Positions 62,016 through 64,000 of a stretch of 64,000 nucleotides of DNA are shown here, piece by piece (position 1 is the first letter of the stretch; each line of letters begins with the position of its first letter). The position numbers were made by a program, and so were the translations under genes. Source of the DNA: Streptomyces europaeiscabiei (GTDB lineage: Bacteria; Actinomycetota; Actinomycetes; Streptomycetales; Streptomycetaceae); the NCBI RefSeq assembly GCF_036346855.1, contig NZ_CP107841.1, positions 6,452,001 through 6,516,000 on the forward strand, written 5' to 3'. The notes under the pieces were generated by a model that saw nothing but the letters and a program-made list of their open reading frames with translations, was not told where the DNA came from and did no database searches.

Positions 62016-63014
62016 ATGACCGCCGAACGAAAATTCGCCGATGCCGAAACCCTGACCCCGGTGCTGCGGGAGGTCTTCGGCACCGACCGCCGCATCACCG
62101 CCGTCGACCGCCTGCGCAACGGCACCAAGAAGGGTGTCTACCGTGTCACGCTGGACGACGCCACGAGCACGATCGTCTATGTCTGGAACGCCGACGAGGA
62201 CTACTGGGACGGGCTGCTTCCGGACGGTCACGACGACCCGTCGAACCCGTTCGCCCACGCCTCCGGCATCGAGTTCTTCGAGGGTGCCACCCGTCGGCTG
62301 GAAGCGATAGGAGCTCGTTCACCGCGGCTGTTGCTCGCCGACCGCAGCAGGAATCTGTACCCGGCCGACATCGCCGTCGCGGAGGACGTCCGCGGCGGAA
62401 CGCTGGAGGCCCTGCTGGAACACGATCCGGACGCCGGCCGGCGAACGCTCGCACAGCTCTCAGACATGCTGAGGCGCATGCACGCCTACCGCGCGCCGGC
62501 GTTCGGGCGGGTGGCGTGGATCGATGGTGGGGGCGCGCCGCCGGACATGACCTGCGAGCAGGCCTACCTGGAGCGCACGCTGGTGAACATTGCCACCGCC
62601 GTGCCCCGTGACGTCCGAGCGGCCGAAGGCGAGGCGATGCTGGAGGAGAAGCTCCGCACCCTGCACGCCGCACTCGAACCGCGCGCAGAGCTGGGCGTGG
62701 TCCACGGCGAGCTCTGCGCGGAACACACCCTCGTCGGGCCTGACGGGGAGCCCGTCATCATCGACATCGAGGGCCTGATGTACACCGATATCGAAGTGGA
62801 CCACTGCTGGATGCGGATGCGCTTCGGCCCACACTACGAGGCACTCCGCAACCCAGACCTCGACCCGCGGCGCGTCAAGTACTACCAGTACGTCATGCAC
62901 CTGGACCTGGTCGGCGGCCCGCTTCGCATCGCCGAGGGCGACTTCCCGAACCGGAAGTGGATGCTCGGCGTCGCGGACTTCCATCTACAGAAGGCGCTCG
63001 CCTACGAGGCATGA
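62016..63014 (+). CDS. Phosphotransferase-fold protein (APH-like) with altered catalytic loop
   Basis: 332 residues. The N-lobe includes NGTKKGVYRVTLDDATSTIV; the C-lobe has VVHGELCAEHTLV and EPVIIDIEGLMY. This is the aminoglycoside/choline kinase fold, in which the catalytic loop normally reads HGDxxxxN and the metal site IDWE or similar. Here the catalytic Asp is Glu232 (HGE) and the Asn is His (CAEH). Activity is uncertain. The ATG at 62016 has only a distant GGGGGG. The gene is intact but flanked on both sides by transposase remnants, so it may have been carried in. A short GGCCG/CGGCC hairpin follows. Confidence 0.78.
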   Translation: MTAERKFADAETLTPVLREVFGTDRRITAVDRLRNGTKKGVYRVTLDDATSTIVYVWNADEDYWDGLLPDGHDDPSNPFAHASGIEFFEGATRRLEAIGARSPRLLLADRSRNLYPADIAVAEDVRGGTLEALLEHDPDAGRRTLAQLSDMLRRMHAYRAPAFGRVAWIDGGGAPPDMTCEQAYLERTLVNIATAVPRDVRAAEGEAMLEEKLRTLHAALEPRAELGVVHGELCAEHTLVGPDGEPVIIDIEGLMYTDIEVDHCWMRMRFGPHYEALRNPDLDPRRVKYYQYVMHLDLVGGPLRIAEGDFPNRKWMLGVADFHLQKALAYEA

Positions 63015-63045
63015 GCCGGCCGTAGGTCTTCGGCCGATCGCGGCT

Positions 63046-63495
63046 TCACACCGGCGCGGTGGGAAACAGCGCTCCGGGAGCCAGTTCCGACCTGGTGGCG
63101 ATGACATCCTTGGGCGGGGTGAGGTCCAAGTGCCAGTCGCCGAAGCGGCGTATCGTGCGCGCGATCAGCGGGCTGACGGGTGGCCAGGTCGTCGGGGTCC
63201 ACGGCGTGGCCCTCGGCGGTGAGGGCGTTGGCGGCATCGGTAGTGTCCAGCGCGGTGGAGTGGACCGCGCAGTTGGCGATCAGCTCGTCGAATTTGACGA
63301 CTCGCTCCTGGTAGTCCGGGTCGTTGTGGCCGATCAGCCGTCCGCCGATCATCAGATGCGCAGCGAAGCCGTGGAACGCCTCCGTGTGGTTGGTGATCGC
63401 GGTGATCTGGTCACGCAGCTCGGACTCGGACAGGTATCGAAGGAGCGTCACGGTCCTGACGACCCTGCCCAATTCGCGCAGCGCCTTGATCGGAA
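63046..63495 (-). pseudogene. Tn3-family transposase, C-terminal fragment
   Basis: On the minus strand KALRELGRVVRTVTLLRYLS, ESELRDQITAITNHTEAFHG, MIGGRLIGHNDPDYQERVVK and ALTAEGHAVDPDDLAT match the end of Tn3-type transposases. An extra base near 63179 shifts the frame; the reading continues SPLIARTIRRFGDWHLDLTP to the stop at 63046. The 5' part is replaced at about 63495 by the start of a methyltransferase gene. No 38-bp Tn3 end is visible. Confidence 0.82.
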
Positions 63496-63695
63496 TCGAG
63501 GACCTGCACGGCGTCGGCTTGTCCGGCCAAGAGCCTTGCAAGATCACCGCTGCCGGAACAGACGTCCAGGGCGAGGTCGAAGCGCCTCGGCAACTGCCGC
63601 AGGATCCAGCGATGGTAGTGGGCATTGTGATCCCAGGGATAAGCGGCGTTGAACCGTTCAAGAGCCCGCAGGACACGAGGTGACAAGATCTTCAT
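63492..63695 (-). pseudogene. SAM-dependent methyltransferase, 5' fragment
   Basis: From the ATG at 63695 the minus strand reads MKILSPRVLRALERFNAAYP, WDHNAHYHRWILRQLPRRFD and LALDVCSGSGDLARLLAG, a class I methyltransferase start with SAM motif I. After about 68 codons (QVLDSDQ) the similarity ends where the Tn3 transposase fragment begins. Methyltransferase domains of this kind usually have more than 200 residues, so the gene is broken. Confidence 0.78.
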
Positions 63696-63750
63696 CGCCT
63701 CAGTCCATCAAGTCTCTGTGGCATGCACGCCCTGTTCCGGGACAAAGATC

Positions 63751-63789
63751 ACTCGCTCCCGGTCTGTCGGACGCAGTACGGGAGCGAGT
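63751..63789 (-). terminator. Terminator of the partial minus-strand gene
   Basis: Perfect 11-bp stem ACTCGCTCCCG / CGGGAGCGAGT with a 17-nt loop, 55 bp past the stop at 63844. In the other orientation it is followed by TTGAAAA. Confidence 0.7.
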
Positions 63790-63843
63790 TGAAAACACCG
63801 ACTCAGGTGATTCCGAGCAGCGCCGAAACGGCCGTCTCTGTGA

Positions 63844-64000
63844 CTACGCCCGTTTCGCCTCCGAATCCTGCGGCAGCGGGTCCTCCGCTCCATCGTGGGG
63901 AGAACCGACAGGGTCCATCTGTCTCCAGGCCGGGAAGATCACCGGACACAGTGTGGCAAGCAGATATACACCGCCAGCCGTCAGCAGAGCACAGGGCAGG
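63844..64000 (-). CDS. Membrane protein, C-terminal part (runs off the window)
   Basis: The last 51 codons of a gene that begins beyond the window. The visible part is a membrane helix (LLTAGGVYLLATLCPVIFPA) followed by a polar tail (WRQMDPVGSPHDGAEDPLPQ) and a stop at 63844. It looks like the end of a multi-helix transporter, such as a major facilitator protein, but this is inferred from one helix only. Confidence 0.5.
   Translation of the reverse strand, partial: LPCALLTAGGVYLLATLCPVIFPAWRQMDPVGSPHDGAEDPLPQDSEAKRA

Overview
The window is a piece of a Streptomyces chromosome. GC content is very high, GTG starts are common, and the window carries the developmental genes whiD and bldM, the sigma gene shbA, groES-groEL1 under CIRCE operators, guaB/guaB3/guaA and a tandem array of membrane Ser/Thr kinases. 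From memory, the order matches the S. coelicolor SCO4750s to SCO4790s. Most of it is core chromosome, with a small accessory patch at about 8.4-14.6 kb and a transposon-scarred patch at 60.9-63.7 kb.

Layout. 0-6 kb: 3' end of an LCP protein, a DGPF (YCII) protein with its ECF42-type sigma factor, a THUMP-like methyltransferase on the opposite strand, and two tandem NodB polysaccharide deacetylase lipoproteins. 6-8.4 kb: groES-groEL1 behind two CIRCE-type repeats. 8.4-14.6 kb: accessory genes, namely a signal-less matrixin metalloprotease with a small unknown partner, a DUF397/XRE-DUF5753 pair interleaved with small membrane proteins, and a PadR regulator divergent from another small membrane protein; several clear inverted repeats lie here. 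14.6-18 kb: a SnoaL-like protein, an SDR oxidoreductase, a MOSC protein and a divergent LysR regulator. 18-23.2 kb: whiD and bldM (divergent), shbA, guaB and guaB3, the Streptomyces version of the mycobacterial groEL1-whiB3-sigD-guaB2-guaB3 block. 23.7-27 kb: a nucleotide-sugar dehydrogenase that has lost its catalytic residues, and glpD.

27-38.7 kb: five consecutive genes for membrane-spanning kinase-like proteins. Four have intact catalytic motifs. The second is a pseudokinase with a low-complexity insertion of about 350 residues in the activation segment. All five end in related extracytoplasmic domains. 38.9-47 kb: a secreted alpha/beta hydrolase, a DAG-kinase-like lipid kinase, succinic semialdehyde dehydrogenase, a GMC oxidoreductase with a four-Cys motif, and a lipoprotein. 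47-53.6 kb: chorismate mutase, guaA, a pyridoxamine-phosphate-oxidase-fold protein, a class II aldolase-fold protein, a DUF4429 gene remnant, a polytopic membrane protein and a DoxX protein. 54.2-58.5 kb: a PspC/LiaF-like envelope-stress cluster (PspC membrane protein plus a small partner, divergent from a PspC-histidine kinase and LuxR-type response regulator). 58.9-60.9 kb: an NlpC/P60 endopeptidase and a small membrane protein.

60.9-64 kb: decayed fragments of IS256-, IS5- and Tn3-family transposases, an intact phosphotransferase-fold gene between them, and a methyltransferase gene truncated by the Tn3 fragment. The window ends inside a membrane-protein gene on the minus strand.

How the genes fit together: many act at the cell envelope (LCP, NodB deacetylases, kinases, PspC/two-component system, NlpC/P60) or in GMP synthesis and developmental control (guaB, guaA, whiD, bldM, shbA). 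I see no tRNA, rRNA, CRISPR array, prophage or biosynthetic gene cluster.
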